Shown here: positions 19,251-27,878 of the stretch, piece by piece | How positions within the stretch are numbered: the stretch's first letter is position 1 | Layout of the letters: each line of letters begins with the position of its first letter | From: Sporosarcina sp. FSL K6-2383 | GTDB lineage: Bacteria > Bacillota > Bacilli > Bacillales_A > Planococcaceae | Length of the DNA stretch: 64,000 bases | Reading direction: 5' to 3' | NCBI RefSeq assembly: GCF_038618305.1 | Contig: NZ_CP152017.1 | Coordinates: 3,199,001-3,263,000, forward strand | Notes under the pieces: model-generated | What the model was told of the DNA's origin: nothing | What the model saw: only the letters and a program-made list of their open reading frames with translations | Database searches by the model: none | Translations under genes and position numbers: made by a program

Positions 19251-20333
19251 TCATTCGATTATCTTTTCATAGTATGCAAATGTCTTGTCATACATTTGTT
19301 CAAATGTGAAATGCTGCTTATAAAGCAATCTACTTTGCTCTCCCATCTGTAATCGAAGTGTTGAACTCGTGAGTAATGCAGTGAGTGTACGTACTAACTC
19401 AACTTCATCTTTTGGAGGAATTAAATAACCATTCACTGAAGGTTTCACTGCTTCATGCACACCTCCAACATCCGAAGCAACAATTGGTAAACCGCATTGC
19501 ATGGCTTCCAAGATGCTAAGGGGAAGCCCCTCCCAATCAGAAAGCAACAGAAAAATGTCAGACTTCTGTAAAATCGCTGCGATATCATGCCGATTACCTA
19601 AAAACTGGACCCGATCATTCAGTCCCTCACTGTCCACAAAGCATTGTGCTTCCTTTAGCGTTGGGCCCTCACCCGCAAACAACATCTCCCACTCAAACTG
19701 CTGTAATTTGGTTAAGGCTTTTAGCAATTCAAGCTGTCGCTTTGGTGGTGCGAATCTGGCAACCATCACCATCGTTAACCGATTTTCTGGCTGTCTACTC
19801 TCTCTTAATCGTACTGTTTCATGCACTCCGTTATGAATCGTCAGTAGCTTTTCCTGCGGCAAAACTTTATGCTTAACAGCCAATTGCTTATCGTATTCCG
19901 AAACCGTGATGACTCCGCCCGTTATACGTCCCATCCATCTTTCAATGATTCGATATGCTTTTTTCTTTTTTGCTTCTACTCCTTCTGTAAACGACCATCC
20001 ATGTGCAGTAAAAATTGTCGGGATACGAAGCGACCAGCCAGCAAGCCTACCAATCACTCCTGCTTTCGATGAATGTGTGGCAATTATATCTGGTTGTATG
20101 TTTTTTATTATGTGACGTACTTTTACAAATGCTTTTATATCCGCAACGACGTTAAGATTGCGTATTAGCGATTGACAATGAATGGTGTCGAGCTCTTTAT
20201 AAAGTGTCACATTCCCTCCTGTCACAACATAAACGGAATGTCCCTTCTCCATTAAAGCAATACAAAGATCCCTCACATGTAGTTGGGCCCCACCAATCGT
20301 ATCCATCCGGGTAATGACTTGAACAATTTTCAT
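19251..20333 (-). CDS. GT4-family glycosyltransferase (EpsD-like)
   Basis: A 360-residue GT-B glycosyltransferase. The start region has MDTIGGAQLHVRDLCIAL; the middle holds THSSKAGVIGRLAG and FTAHGWSFTEG, typical of the EpsD/WcaA-like group found early in Gram-positive EPS clusters. The donor site is SDWEGLPLSILEAMQCGLPI. ATG 20333 (MKIVQV) is preceded by GGGGGG; a GTG five codons earlier overlaps that ribosome site. Likely transfers the second sugar after the initiating phosphoglycosyl transferase, which is inferred from gene order. Confidence 0.9.
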   Translation of the reverse strand: MKIVQVITRMDTIGGAQLHVRDLCIALMEKGHSVYVVTGGNVTLYKELDTIHCQSLIRNLNVVADIKAFVKVRHIIKNIQPDIIATHSSKAGVIGRLAGWSLRIPTIFTAHGWSFTEGVEAKKKKAYRIIERWMGRITGGVITVSEYDKQLAVKHKVLPQEKLLTIHNGVHETVRLRESRQPENRLTMVMVARFAPPKRQLELLKALTKLQQFEWEMLFAGEGPTLKEAQCFVDSEGLNDRVQFLGNRHDIAAILQKSDIFLLLSDWEGLPLSILEAMQCGLPIVASDVGGVHEAVKPSVNGYLIPPKDEVELVRTLTALLTSSTLRLQMGEQSRLLYKQHFTFEQMYDKTFAYYEKIIE

Positions 20334-20387
20334 ATAGGGTCCCCCCACCTTAGCGAGTGATAAGCTCTGGATGAAACAGTAATTCCA

Positions 20388-21140
20388 TTATTTCGGTTGA
20401 ATTGGAGGTAAGCTGTGAAACTCAGTACCGTTTACTACATGTCGTGCATTTTGTCTCACATAATCAACAAAGTCAGGTGACATCTTACGTTGAAGGCGTT
20501 CAAAAGCAGATTGTAAAAGGAACGGTCTTTTTTTATAATGATGTGCATCAGACGCAATAAAATGAACTAAATGATTTTTACATAACTTCAAAGCGAATTT
20601 TTTCTGCGCGCCTCCGTTCGCACCTGTAATGCTTGACGCGTTAACTTGTACAAGAGCACCTCGATTGACTAATTCAAACAGTTGACTTGGATCACTTCTA
20701 ATGATGGTATTTCTTTCTGGATGCGCGATAATTGGTATATATCCTCTAAGTTGCATTTCAAAAAAAATAGGGGCTGTAAAATGTGGAAGTTGATTTTTAG
20801 GTAATTCGATGAGCATATACTTTTTACTCCCTGCAAGTGGTAGCAAGCTGTCAGTAAGTTCACTCAGTAGATTTTCATACAATTGAATTTCCATACCTTC
20901 TAAAATTGTCACGGGGACACCTTGGCTGATTAGCTGCTGGTTTAATTTATTTACTAAGTACTGAATGTTTGATGCGTTATTATTGAATTTGCCATTCCGA
21001 TGATGTGGCGTGGCAATAATATGCGTAATTCCAATTGCAGCTGCAGTTTTTACTAATTCAATGGCTTCTTCTTCAGTTTGTGGACCATCATCAATCCCTG
21101 GGAGTATATGATTGTGTATATCAATTACAATAGCTGCCAC
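20388..21140 (-). CDS. PHP-type tyrosine-protein phosphatase (CpsB/YwqE family)
   Basis: A 250-residue metal-dependent phosphatase. PHP-domain metal ligands are visible in DIHNHILPGIDDG at the N-terminus, ATPHHR around residue 45, IAHPERN in the middle and IASDAHH near the C-terminus. The family dephosphorylates the tyrosine kinase that controls polysaccharide chain length; that kinase is encoded just upstream. The start is GTG 21138-21140 behind GGAGAAAGG. The gene lies 15 bases after the kinase stop, so the two are surely co-transcribed. Confidence 0.92.
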   Translation of the reverse strand: MAAIVIDIHNHILPGIDDGPQTEEEAIELVKTAAAIGITHIIATPHHRNGKFNNNASNIQYLVNKLNQQLISQGVPVTILEGMEIQLYENLLSELTDSLLPLAGSKKYMLIELPKNQLPHFTAPIFFEMQLRGYIPIIAHPERNTIIRSDPSQLFELVNRGALVQVNASSITGANGGAQKKFALKLCKNHLVHFIASDAHHYKKRPFLLQSAFERLQRKMSPDFVDYVRQNARHVVNGTEFHSLPPIQPK

Positions 21141-21155
21141 TACCTTTCTCCATCT

Positions 21156-22511
21156 TCAATAATAAGTGTCGCTTTTAGCGGGGTCTGTTCTATTCAACAC
21201 TGTTCCTAATAGAGGTGCGTTTACTTTTCTCAGCTGCGCCACACTTTTCACAGCTAGCTCTTCTTTCGTACTTTTTGCGTCGATGACGAATAGACAACCA
21301 TCCACAATAGAAGACAGTGTGACTGCATCAGAAACGAGTAACGGCGGTGAGTCGATAATAATAAGATCATATTTTCTTGCTAGATGCTCAAGTAACTCTT
21401 TCATTTGGCTGGATGATAAAAACTTTGTCGGGTTTAGCGGCAGTGGACCAGCGCTCATAAAAGACAAATTGTCTATTTCAGTTTCTTGGATGATACTATC
21501 GAATGCTTCATGCCCGGAAATGGCTGAAGTAAGGCCTTTTCTTTTTGGTAGATTAAACAAGGTTCTACCCGTAGATTTCCGTAAATCTGCATCAATGTAA
21601 ATCGTTTTTCTTCCATTCATGGCCATAATCATTGCTAGATTTCCACTAATCGTCGATTTTCCATCCCCAGTAGAAGAGCTAGTAATCATAATTGTTTTCA
21701 TATCTTGTCCTTTTAACAGATATTCTACGTTCCCTCTAAGCCTCCGATACTCTTCAATTACACAGTCAGGTAAGTTTATATGCGCAAATAGACTTCCTGG
21801 TGGGCCGTCATTGTGCACCTGACTCAATAGACGTTTATCCATAAATGGGATTGTTCCTAAATTGGGCATGTCCATTGCTTTCTCTGTCTTCGGTACATTA
21901 TCCATTTTAGTGAAATAAATTTCCCGGGTAATGATGATGATTACGCAAAGGAGAAGACCACAGACAAGCGATAGAATAAAATAAAATAAATGATTGGGTC
22001 TAACTTTCTTAGTGTCTTTTCCAGCCGAAACATCTTTCAACACTTTGATATTTTCTAGTTGCATCAGTGCCTTAATTTCCTTCTGAAATATAGCGGCATA
22101 CGTATTTACAAGTAGCGCTGCTTGTTCTGGTGATTTTTCATGGGCAATAATTGTTATTATTTGAGATTCGTCAGTAGATTCAATTTTTATCTTCTCCGTA
22201 AGCTCTTCATTTGTATATGGCTTGTTAAATTCGGCATTTACGTTCGTCATCATGCGGTCACTTTTCAAAATATATTTATAGGTTTCAATTAAGCGTAAAT
22301 TCACATCAATTTCATAGGTTTCTAATACCTTACTCCCCTCTTCATTCGTCGGATTATTAATTAGTAAATCAATTTTAGCCTCGTATGTTGGTGAAATGGC
22401 AAAACTACTAAAACCACCGCATAATGTAATTAACAACAAAAAAGAAGTGATTTTTCTCCAATGTTGTCCTATTAGTCCAACGATTTCTTTCAGATTCATC
22501 TGCTCATTCAT
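21156..22511 (-). CDS. Wzz-type chain-length protein fused to tyrosine kinase (BY-kinase)
   Basis: A 451-residue membrane protein that combines the modulator and kinase parts, which are separate polypeptides in many Firmicutes (for example CapA/CapB, YwqC/YwqD). Residues ~1-200 are the Wzz domain with membrane helices at about 20-38 and 170-195. Residues ~240-451 are the kinase: Walker A SSSTGDGKST (about 280; the usual PGEGKST Pro and Glu are replaced by Thr-Gly-Asp), Walker A' IYIDADLRKS and Walker B LIIIDSPP. The C-terminal tyrosine cluster is short (DTYY), unlike the longer tails of most BY-kinases. It would control EPS polymerisation and export together with the PHP phosphatase downstream. 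Confidence 0.9.
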   Translation of the reverse strand: MNEQMNLKEIVGLIGQHWRKITSFLLLITLCGGFSSFAISPTYEAKIDLLINNPTNEEGSKVLETYEIDVNLRLIETYKYILKSDRMMTNVNAEFNKPYTNEELTEKIKIESTDESQIITIIAHEKSPEQAALLVNTYAAIFQKEIKALMQLENIKVLKDVSAGKDTKKVRPNHLFYFILSLVCGLLLCVIIIITREIYFTKMDNVPKTEKAMDMPNLGTIPFMDKRLLSQVHNDGPPGSLFAHINLPDCVIEEYRRLRGNVEYLLKGQDMKTIMITSSSTGDGKSTISGNLAMIMAMNGRKTIYIDADLRKSTGRTLFNLPKRKGLTSAISGHEAFDSIIQETEIDNLSFMSAGPLPLNPTKFLSSSQMKELLEHLARKYDLIIIDSPPLLVSDAVTLSSIVDGCLFVIDAKSTKEELAVKSVAQLRKVNAPLLGTVLNRTDPAKSDTYY

Positions 22512-22550
22512 CGGACATTTACCGTCGTCATCTCAATTGGCTGCATTTGT

Positions 22551-23195
22551 TTAATAAGCCCCCTTTGCTTTGATAACAGCTATAATGGTTGCTACGATTA
22601 TTTTTAGATCGAGTCGCAAACTGCGATGTTGTATATAGTACAAATCATATTCAATTTTCTTGCCGTGGTTTATATCCGATCGTCCATTAACTTGCGCAAA
22701 ACCTGTAATTCCAGGTTTCACAAGTAATCTTTGTACTTGCTTATGACTATATAAGTCTGTGATTGCCGGAATTTCAGGACGAGGGCCAACCAAACTCATA
22801 TGACCTACCAATACATTCAAAAGTTGGGGCAACTCGTCCAGACTATATTTTCGTAAAAACTTGCCGATTGTCGTAACATTTTCATTACTTTCTGTCTTAA
22901 ACTGAAAGTAATCCGGTACTCCTTCCTCCCATGCATACGTATGGCTGTTTTTATTGTGCATAGATACCTTCATCGTACGGAATTTCAATATACGAAATTT
23001 CTTGTTATGCATGCCTGTCCTCGTCTGACTAAAGAAAATCGGTCTTTCGGAAAAAACAATCATAATGATTGCAATGGCAAAGAACAATGGTAGGCAACAG
23101 ACAAGTATGAACAGACTACCTACAATATCAAATGCTCTTTTCCACAACGGATGACGCCGAGTTATTCCTGTACGGAACGTCAAACGCTGCTCCAT
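22551..23195 (-). CDS. Initiating undecaprenyl-phosphate sugar transferase
   Basis: A 214-residue monotopic phosphoglycosyl transferase that attaches the first sugar phosphate to undecaprenyl phosphate. It has an N-terminal hydrophobic segment (AFDIVGSLFILVCCLPLFFA) and the family signatures FRTMK, LRKYSLDELPQLLNVL, SLVGPRPEIP and PGITGFAQVNGR. Size and motifs match EpsL/WcaJ-C-terminal-type enzymes. It is the first gene of the leftward EPS operon. The ATG is preceded by AGGTGAT. The sugar is probably GalNAc, GlcNAc or a deoxy derivative, but cannot be determined. Confidence 0.93.
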   Translation of the reverse strand: MEQRLTFRTGITRRHPLWKRAFDIVGSLFILVCCLPLFFAIAIIMIVFSERPIFFSQTRTGMHNKKFRILKFRTMKVSMHNKNSHTYAWEEGVPDYFQFKTESNENVTTIGKFLRKYSLDELPQLLNVLVGHMSLVGPRPEIPAITDLYSHKQVQRLLVKPGITGFAQVNGRSDINHGKKIEYDLYYIQHRSLRLDLKIIVATIIAVIKAKGAY

Positions 23196-23325
23196 TCGAA
23201 GATCACCTACACCCTCTATTTTTGACTCTGAATGTATAATGACTACATCACCTCACTTACGCCATTGTATTCACGGAGTATAGGGCGACAGAACCAAAAT
23301 ACTGAAGTTTATAATAAGAGTTTGT

Positions 23326-23367
23326 GCTGATTGCACTGACTATCTCGCTGGTTCCACTGACAATCCT
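23326..23367. repeat. Two-unit 21-bp direct repeat (possible locus C of the family at 1320)
   Basis: GCTGATTGCACTGACTATC and GCTGGTTCCACTGACAATC start exactly 21 bases apart. The core CACTGACTATC resembles ACTGGACTACC of the arrays at 1320 and 24499, with one base missing. Like those arrays, it lies just past a terminator. Kinship with them is uncertain. Confidence 0.45.
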
Positions 23368-23382
23368 CCATTCATCCACGAC

Positions 23383-23409
23383 AAAAAAAGACCTCACCGA
23401 AGTGAAGTC
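23383..23409 (-). terminator. Terminator of the ZIP gene
   Basis: On the minus strand GACTTCAC-TTCG-GTGAGGTC forms an eight-pair stem with a UUCG tetraloop, followed by seven T. Confidence 0.93.
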
Positions 23410-23426
23410 GCCTAACCTATATTTAC

Positions 23427-24242
23427 TTAGCCAAATGCTACATCCAATATCATCATGACGGTAAATCCAATCATTAAGCACATGGAAGCCAGATCTTTAT
23501 TGCCATTTTCCTGTGAACCGGGAATAACCTCTTCCACGACAACGAAAATCATTGCACCTGCCGCAAAACTTAGCGCAAATGGCAAAATTGGAGCCATCAA
23601 TGTAACTGCGAGAACCCCAATAACGGCGGCAATAGGTTCAACAGCTCCCGAAGATTGACCGTACATAAAAGCTTTTCTACGCGACATACCATCTCTTCGT
23701 AATGGCATAGAAACTGCTGTGCCTTCCGGTAAGTTTTGAATCCCAATCCCCACCGCCAATGCAATGGCAGCTGCTAATGATGCCGATGGAAACCCAGCAG
23801 CCACCGCACCAAATGCTACACCAACTGCCAAACCTTCCGGGATATTATGCAATGTAATTGCAAGTACCAAAAGTGTACTGCGTCGCTTTTTTTCCGGGTT
23901 TATACCTTCCGCATCTTTCATCGGGGATGTTGGATGCACGTGGGGGATGATTTTATCGGCACCCCACAGGAATAATCCACCTAGCAAAAAACCAGAAGCT
24001 GCTGGAAACCAGGATGGAAATGGTCCAGTTTCCGCCATTTCAATCGCAGGTCCTAGCAAGGACCAAAAACTCGCCGCAATCATCACGCCGCCCGCGAAGC
24101 CTAGCATACCATCCATCAGTTTTTGGTTGACCGTCTTCGTCGTAAATACTAACGCAGCTCCAATCGCCGTCATCCCCCAGGTGAATAAAGTTGCTATTAG
24201 GGCTTGATAAACTGCATCTAGCTCTAAAAAATATTGTACCAT
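23427..24242 (-). CDS. ZIP-family divalent metal transporter
   Basis: A 271-residue membrane protein with eight predicted helices. The metal-site helices are clear: [13 protein letters not shown] (helix 4) and [15 protein letters not shown] (helix 5). A histidine-containing loop ([10 protein letters not shown]) sits between helices 3 and 4. Such proteins import Zn2+ or related metals; the long bacterial GufA/ZupT-like type fits best. I place the start at ATG 24240-24242, with AGAGAGGAAG upstream. A longer in-frame start at 24311 would draw its first 23 residues from the repeat element at 24263 and is rejected. No metal-responsive operator could be identified with confidence. Confidence 0.9.
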   Translation of the reverse strand: MVQYFLELDAVYQALIATLFTWGMTAIGAALVFTTKTVNQKLMDGMLGFAGGVMIAASFWSLLGPAIEMAETGPFPSWFPAASGFLLGGLFLWGADKIIPHVHPTSPMKDAEGINPEKKRRSTLLVLAITLHNIPEGLAVGVAFGAVAAGFPSASLAAAIALAVGIGIQNLPEGTAVSMPLRRDGMSRRKAFMYGQSSGAVEPIAAVIGVLAVTLMAPILPFALSFAAGAMIFVVVEEVIPGSQENGNKDLASMCLMIGFTVMMILDVAFG

Positions 24243-24262
24243 TCTGTTCTTCCTCTCTATAT

Positions 24263-24369
24263 CAATTGCGCCCGGCGTAATTGCGTTGGGATTTTGAATT
24301 GTGCACAGCACAATTGGCTCCCTTCAAAATCCCTAACATCCGCCGGAGGCTTAACTTGAATCAAGTTAA
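24263..24369 (-). repeat. Structured intergenic element, copy 1 (leader of ZIP gene)
   Basis: Read on the minus strand: a TTAACTTGATTCAAGTTAA hairpin; CCGGCG that can pair with CGCCGG; GGGATTTTG pairing with CAAAATCCC; a purine bulge AAGGGAG; and the inner hairpin AATTGTGC-TG-GCACAATT (with one extra T). It ends about 20 bases before the ZIP start codon. Two other copies lie at 47828 and 63497, the second in the list carrying compensatory changes. This supports a folded RNA or DNA form. Name and function unknown to me. Confidence 0.75.
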
Positions 24370-24498
24370 AACTAACATTCATCATTGTTCATTATAATGT
24401 CATTGTATGCTATGAGTTTCCCTAACGCAACATTTTATTTTCTAAATGAAATAAGTGTCCTACTCACAATCTTTCTTTTGCGAATAGAACACATACAA

Positions 24499-24561
24499 AA
24501 CCGAGCTACCTTTTCGGCGAACTGAACTACCTAAACAGATAACTCGCTTACCGCGTCGGAA
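24499..24561. repeat. Degenerate 21-bp tandem repeat, three units (locus B)
   Basis: Three 21-base units start at 24499, 24520 and 24541, with heads AACCGAGCTACC, AACTGAACTACC and AACTCGCTTACC, each followed by nine variable bases. This is the same unit as at 1320-1403 and again it directly abuts a terminator, here that of copA, in the same relative orientation. Confidence 0.68.
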
Positions 24562-24592
24562 ATAAAAACCATGCAGAGTTCCCCCCGCATGG
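24562..24592 (-). terminator. Terminator of copA
   Basis: On the minus strand CCATGC pairs with GCATGG around a G-rich loop and is followed by TTTTTATTT. Confidence 0.85.
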
Positions 24593-24608
24593 CTTCCCTT
24601 CATTCCTT

Positions 24609-27020
24609 TTACAATTTAACCTTCTGCAAACGCAATGCATTCAAGACAACGGACACCGAACTGAACGCCATCGCAGCCCCTGCAACCCAAGGAGCTAACA
24701 AACCAATCGCTGCGATTGGAATGCCCACTGTGTTGTAGAAAAATGCGAAGAATAGGTTTTGCTTAATATTACGCATCGTTTTACGACTCATAATAATCGC
24801 ATCCGCCACGCTATTCAAATCACCGCGCATTAGCGTAATATCTGCCGCCTCAATCGCAATATCCGTCCCTGTTCCGACAGCCATCCCGATGTTCGCCATG
24901 GCGAGTGCTGGCGCGTCATTAATACCATCGCCGACCATTGCCACTTTCTTACCTTGGTCTTGCAACTTTTTAATTTCATCACTTTTTTGTTCAGGTAACA
25001 CTTCTGCAATAACATGTGTCAGACCAACTTGACGCGCAATTGCTTCCGCCGTACGTTGGTTATCACCTGTCAGCATAATGACGTCCAGCCCCAATGCCTG
25101 CATTCTCGCGATTGCTTCTTTCGACGTTTCCTTCACAGTATCTGCGACTGCTACGACGCCTGCAAGTTGTTGATCCACAGCAATCAACATCGCTGTTTTT
25201 CCTTCACCCTCCATTTTTTCCATTGCAGCATTCGAATCTAAAATCGCAATGTTACGCTCATTCATCAATTTTCTTGTACCGATTAATACTTCTCTGCCGG
25301 TAACAGTGGCACGAATACCATAGCCCGGTAATGCTTCAAAATCAGTCACTTCAAGCAATGACAAGCCTTTTTCTTTCACACCCAACACAATCGCTTGCGC
25401 CAATGGATGCTCAGATTGATTTTCAGCTGTTGCTACTAATTGCAGTACTTCATTCTCCGTAAAGCCTTCTGTCACTGTAATGTCTGTCAAAGCTGGTTGA
25501 CCTTTTGTTACTGTTCCTGTTTTATCCAACACGACAGTGTCAATTGAGCGTGTGTTTTCCAAGTGCTCGCCGCCTTTAAACAACAGTCCCATTTCAGCTG
25601 CTCTGCCTGACCCTGCCATAATCGAAGTCGGCGTCGCCAAACCTAGCGCACATGGACAAGCAATAACCAAAATCGAAATCGTTGGAATCAAAGCCGAACG
25701 GAAATCGCCCGGTGTCACCATAAAGAACCAGATGAAGAACGTTGCCACCGCAATCACAACAACAACCGGTACAAAAACACCTGAAATTCTATCTGCCAAA
25801 CGCTGGATGTCCGCTTTCGATCCTTGCGCTTCCTCAACTACTTTTACAATTTGGGCTAGTGCTGTATCTTTCCCAACTTTTGTTGCCTTGATTTGCAATG
25901 AACCATTCTTATTGATCGTTGCACCAATAACAACATCGCCAATTACTTTATCAACCGGAAGACTTTCACCCGTAATCATCGATTCATCGATAGCCGAACG
26001 TCCTTCAATAATTTCGCCATCCACCGGAATTTTTTCACCAGGCTTCACAAGAATCGTATCACCTGCGATAACTTCCTCAATCGGCAATTCGATTTCAACG
26101 CCATCACGCAACACTCTTGCTGTTTTCGCTTGTAAGCCCAATAGCTTTTGAATCGCCTGACTCGTTTTTCCTTTGGCACGCACTTCAAATAATTTCCCAA
26201 GGACAATTAGTGTAATAATAACAGCGGATGCTTCAAAATATAGCTCCGGGCTACCAACTTTTCCACCATTCATCCATTCAATGGATAGGTACAAACTGTA
26301 GAAATACGCTGCGCTCGTACCGAGTGCAACCAAGACGTCCATGTTAGCACTTTTATTACGTAGCGAATTAAATGCTCCTTTATAGAACTGCGCACCTACG
26401 ATGAATTGAACCGGTGTCGCTAATGCCAACTGCACCCACGGATTCATTAGGAAACTCGGTAAATAAATAAAGGATAAAAACTCAAAATGCGCCACCATCG
26501 TCCATAGCAATGGAATCGTTAAAATTAATGAAAAAATGAACTTATTCTGCTGCTTTTTAATTTCCTGTTCTTTATGATCCATTTTGTCTTTGCTATCTTG
26601 CTTAGCCAATAATTCATAGCCCATTTTCTTAACGACTGTCATCATGTCCGTCGTTGCGACTTGCTTACTATCATATTCAACTGCGATAGTTTCAAGTGCA
26701 AAGTTCACACTCGCATTCGAAACGCCTTCCATTTTAGAAACGCGTTTTTCGATTTTTGTCGCACATGCCGCACAAGTCATACCTGTAATATCAAAATCGA
26801 CTTTGTCTTGTATAACACTATAACCGAGTTTTTCAACTCTAGCTTTAAATTCATTGACATTTGTCTTCTCAGGATCGTAAACAATTGTCGAACGTTCCAT
26901 TGCATAGTTGACATTGGCTTTTTCCACGCCTTCTATTTTAGACAAACCCTTTTCAATGCGATTCGCGCAGGCTGCACACGTCATACCGTTAATCTGCAAT
27001 GTTTTTTCTGCTGTAGCCAT
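24609..27020 (-). CDS. copA: Copper-exporting P1B-type ATPase
   Basis: An 803-residue membrane ATPase that pumps Cu(I) out of the cell. Two N-terminal heavy-metal domains each carry GMTCAAC (about residues 13 and 80). The membrane part contains the copper site ACPCALG (about 455). The catalytic part has DKTGTVTKG (about 498), the nucleotide-binding SEHPLAQA and the hinge [10 protein letters not shown]. Length matches Bacillus CopA. It starts at ATG with GGAGGAGAG upstream. It is the last gene of csoR-copZ-copA, 132 bases after copZ, with a striking inverted-repeat spacer (27042-27120). A terminator follows. Confidence 0.97.
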   Translation of the reverse strand: MATAEKTLQINGMTCAACANRIEKGLSKIEGVEKANVNYAMERSTIVYDPEKTNVNEFKARVEKLGYSVIQDKVDFDITGMTCAACATKIEKRVSKMEGVSNASVNFALETIAVEYDSKQVATTDMMTVVKKMGYELLAKQDSKDKMDHKEQEIKKQQNKFIFSLILTIPLLWTMVAHFEFLSFIYLPSFLMNPWVQLALATPVQFIVGAQFYKGAFNSLRNKSANMDVLVALGTSAAYFYSLYLSIEWMNGGKVGSPELYFEASAVIITLIVLGKLFEVRAKGKTSQAIQKLLGLQAKTARVLRDGVEIELPIEEVIAGDTILVKPGEKIPVDGEIIEGRSAIDESMITGESLPVDKVIGDVVIGATINKNGSLQIKATKVGKDTALAQIVKVVEEAQGSKADIQRLADRISGVFVPVVVVIAVATFFIWFFMVTPGDFRSALIPTISILVIACPCALGLATPTSIMAGSGRAAEMGLLFKGGEHLENTRSIDTVVLDKTGTVTKGQPALTDITVTEGFTENEVLQLVATAENQSEHPLAQAIVLGVKEKGLSLLEVTDFEALPGYGIRATVTGREVLIGTRKLMNERNIAILDSNAAMEKMEGEGKTAMLIAVDQQLAGVVAVADTVKETSKEAIARMQALGLDVIMLTGDNQRTAEAIARQVGLTHVIAEVLPEQKSDEIKKLQDQGKKVAMVGDGINDAPALAMANIGMAVGTGTDIAIEAADITLMRGDLNSVADAIIMSRKTMRNIKQNLFFAFFYNTVGIPIAAIGLLAPWVAGAAMAFSSVSVVLNALRLQKVKL

Positions 27021-27041
27021 ATTGTCTCTCCTCCGATACTT

Positions 27042-27120
27042 GGTGGGGGTATAATATTTTCAAAGAGAAGGACTATACCTAACAAGAGGTATAATCTCCT
27101 CCACCGCTTTATACCCCCAC
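27042..27120 (-). promoter_or_regulatory. Nested inverted repeats between copZ and copA
   Basis: GGTGGGGGTATAA (27042-27054) and TTATACCCCCAC (27109-27120) are complementary. Between them lies TATACCT-aacaag-AGGTATA (27074-27093). The halves resemble CsoR half sites (TACCCC, AGGTA), so the tract could be operator DNA, or an intercistronic RNA stem setting the copZ:copA ratio. Confidence 0.5.
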
Positions 27121-27152
27121 ATGGTGTAAGCGGAAATTCAGTTGATGATAGA

Positions 27153-27353
27153 TTACGCTAGGTCGTAGCCTTGGTCTTCAATTGTTTCTTTAATTTGAGC
27201 CAATGTTGCTGCACCGTCAAATTCTACAGCCACTTCTTTGCTGCTAAGATCCACTTTAACTGCTGAAACACCTGTCAATTCACCAACACTTGTTTCAATT
27301 GAATTGACACAATGATTACATGACATGCCTTCTACTTTTAAAATTTCTTTCAT
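27153..27353 (-). CDS. copZ: Copper chaperone CopZ
   Basis: A 66-residue single heavy-metal-associated domain with the Cu(I)-binding loop GMSCNHCV (MxCxxC) at about residues 9-16. Length and ends match Bacillus CopZ (about 69 residues). It delivers Cu(I) in the cytoplasm to CopA and to CsoR. A good ribosome site (AGGAGG) precedes the ATG. It lies between csoR and copA, with a CsoR-type operator at 27393-27409. Confidence 0.95.
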   Translation of the reverse strand: MKEILKVEGMSCNHCVNSIETSVGELTGVSAVKVDLSSKEVAVEFDGAATLAQIKETIEDQGYDLA

Positions 27354-27392
27354 ATTAAAAACCTCCTGTTTTGTTGTTAATTACAACTTACT

Positions 27393-27409
27393 ATACCCCT
27401 AACAGGTAT
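27393..27409 (-). promoter_or_regulatory. CsoR-type operator upstream of copZ
   Basis: ATACCCCTAACAGGTAT is an imperfect palindrome of the kind bound by CsoR-family repressors, placed between csoR and copZ. Copper-induced release of CsoR would allow copZ-copA transcription; this is inferred from known csoR-copZA systems. Confidence 0.75.
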
Positions 27410-27427
27410 GTCAAGTACTAAAGTTTT

Positions 27428-27715
27428 TTACTTCGTCATTGTTTTCATAACATCCATTAATTCTTTAATCGCCGCGTCACCATCCTGCCCTTTAATAGCC
27501 TTAACGACACAGTGATGCGTATGATCTTCTAATAATGCTAGTGAAACCTTGTTCATCGCTGATTGAATCGCGCTAATCTGGTGCAAAATATCGACACAAT
27601 AACGATCATTTTCCACCATTTGATGAACACCTCGTACTTGTCCTTCAACACGCTTTAAACGATTGAGCAGCTGTTGCTTATTTGGTTGAACTGTTTTTTT
27701 AGTTGTTTCCTCCAT
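27428..27715 (-). CDS. csoR: Copper-sensing transcriptional repressor CsoR
   Basis: A 95-residue all-helical repressor. The Cu(I) ligands of the family are visible as Cys in DRYCVDIL and the His...Cys pair in EDHTHHCVV (C-H-C signature). This separates it from the Cys-only CstR at 45010. The start ATG has GGAGGG upstream. It heads the csoR-copZ-copA cluster; operator-like sequences lie on both sides (27393 and 27744). Copper binding would release DNA and derepress copZ-copA. Confidence 0.94.
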   Translation of the reverse strand: MEETTKKTVQPNKQQLLNRLKRVEGQVRGVHQMVENDRYCVDILHQISAIQSAMNKVSLALLEDHTHHCVVKAIKGQDGDAAIKELMDVMKTMTK

Positions 27716-27743
27716 GATTATCCCTCCACATAAATGTTCTGCA

Positions 27744-27763
27744 TATACCCCGTACCCCTATAA
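27744..27763. promoter_or_regulatory. CsoR-like half sites between csoR and the divergent ZIP-like gene
   Basis: TATACCCCGTACCCCTATAA contains two TACCCC half sites in direct orientation rather than a clean palindrome. The location between divergent genes would allow CsoR to touch both. Binding is inferred. Confidence 0.45.
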
Positions 27764-27878
27764 TATCATTTTACTTGGAGTGGGTCAACGAGTTCATTTT
27801 TTGTTGACCGCTATTTTAATCATCTTCCCCAGTGCATATAGTTATTTTGCAATGATTACACAGTGGGAGGGTATATAT

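Noticed and set aside
21166..21600. 144-codon plus-strand frame inside the tyrosine kinase gene
   Set aside because: Shadow of the kinase domain; the minus-strand product has clear Walker motifs.
24243..24311. Longer start for the ZIP transporter
   Set aside because: The extra 23 residues are encoded by the intergenic repeat element; the ATG at 24242 has a good ribosome site and gives the usual length.
25537..26151. 204-codon plus-strand frame inside copA
   Set aside because: Antisense shadow of a highly conserved ATPase gene; composition is that of the reverse frame and there is no ribosome site.
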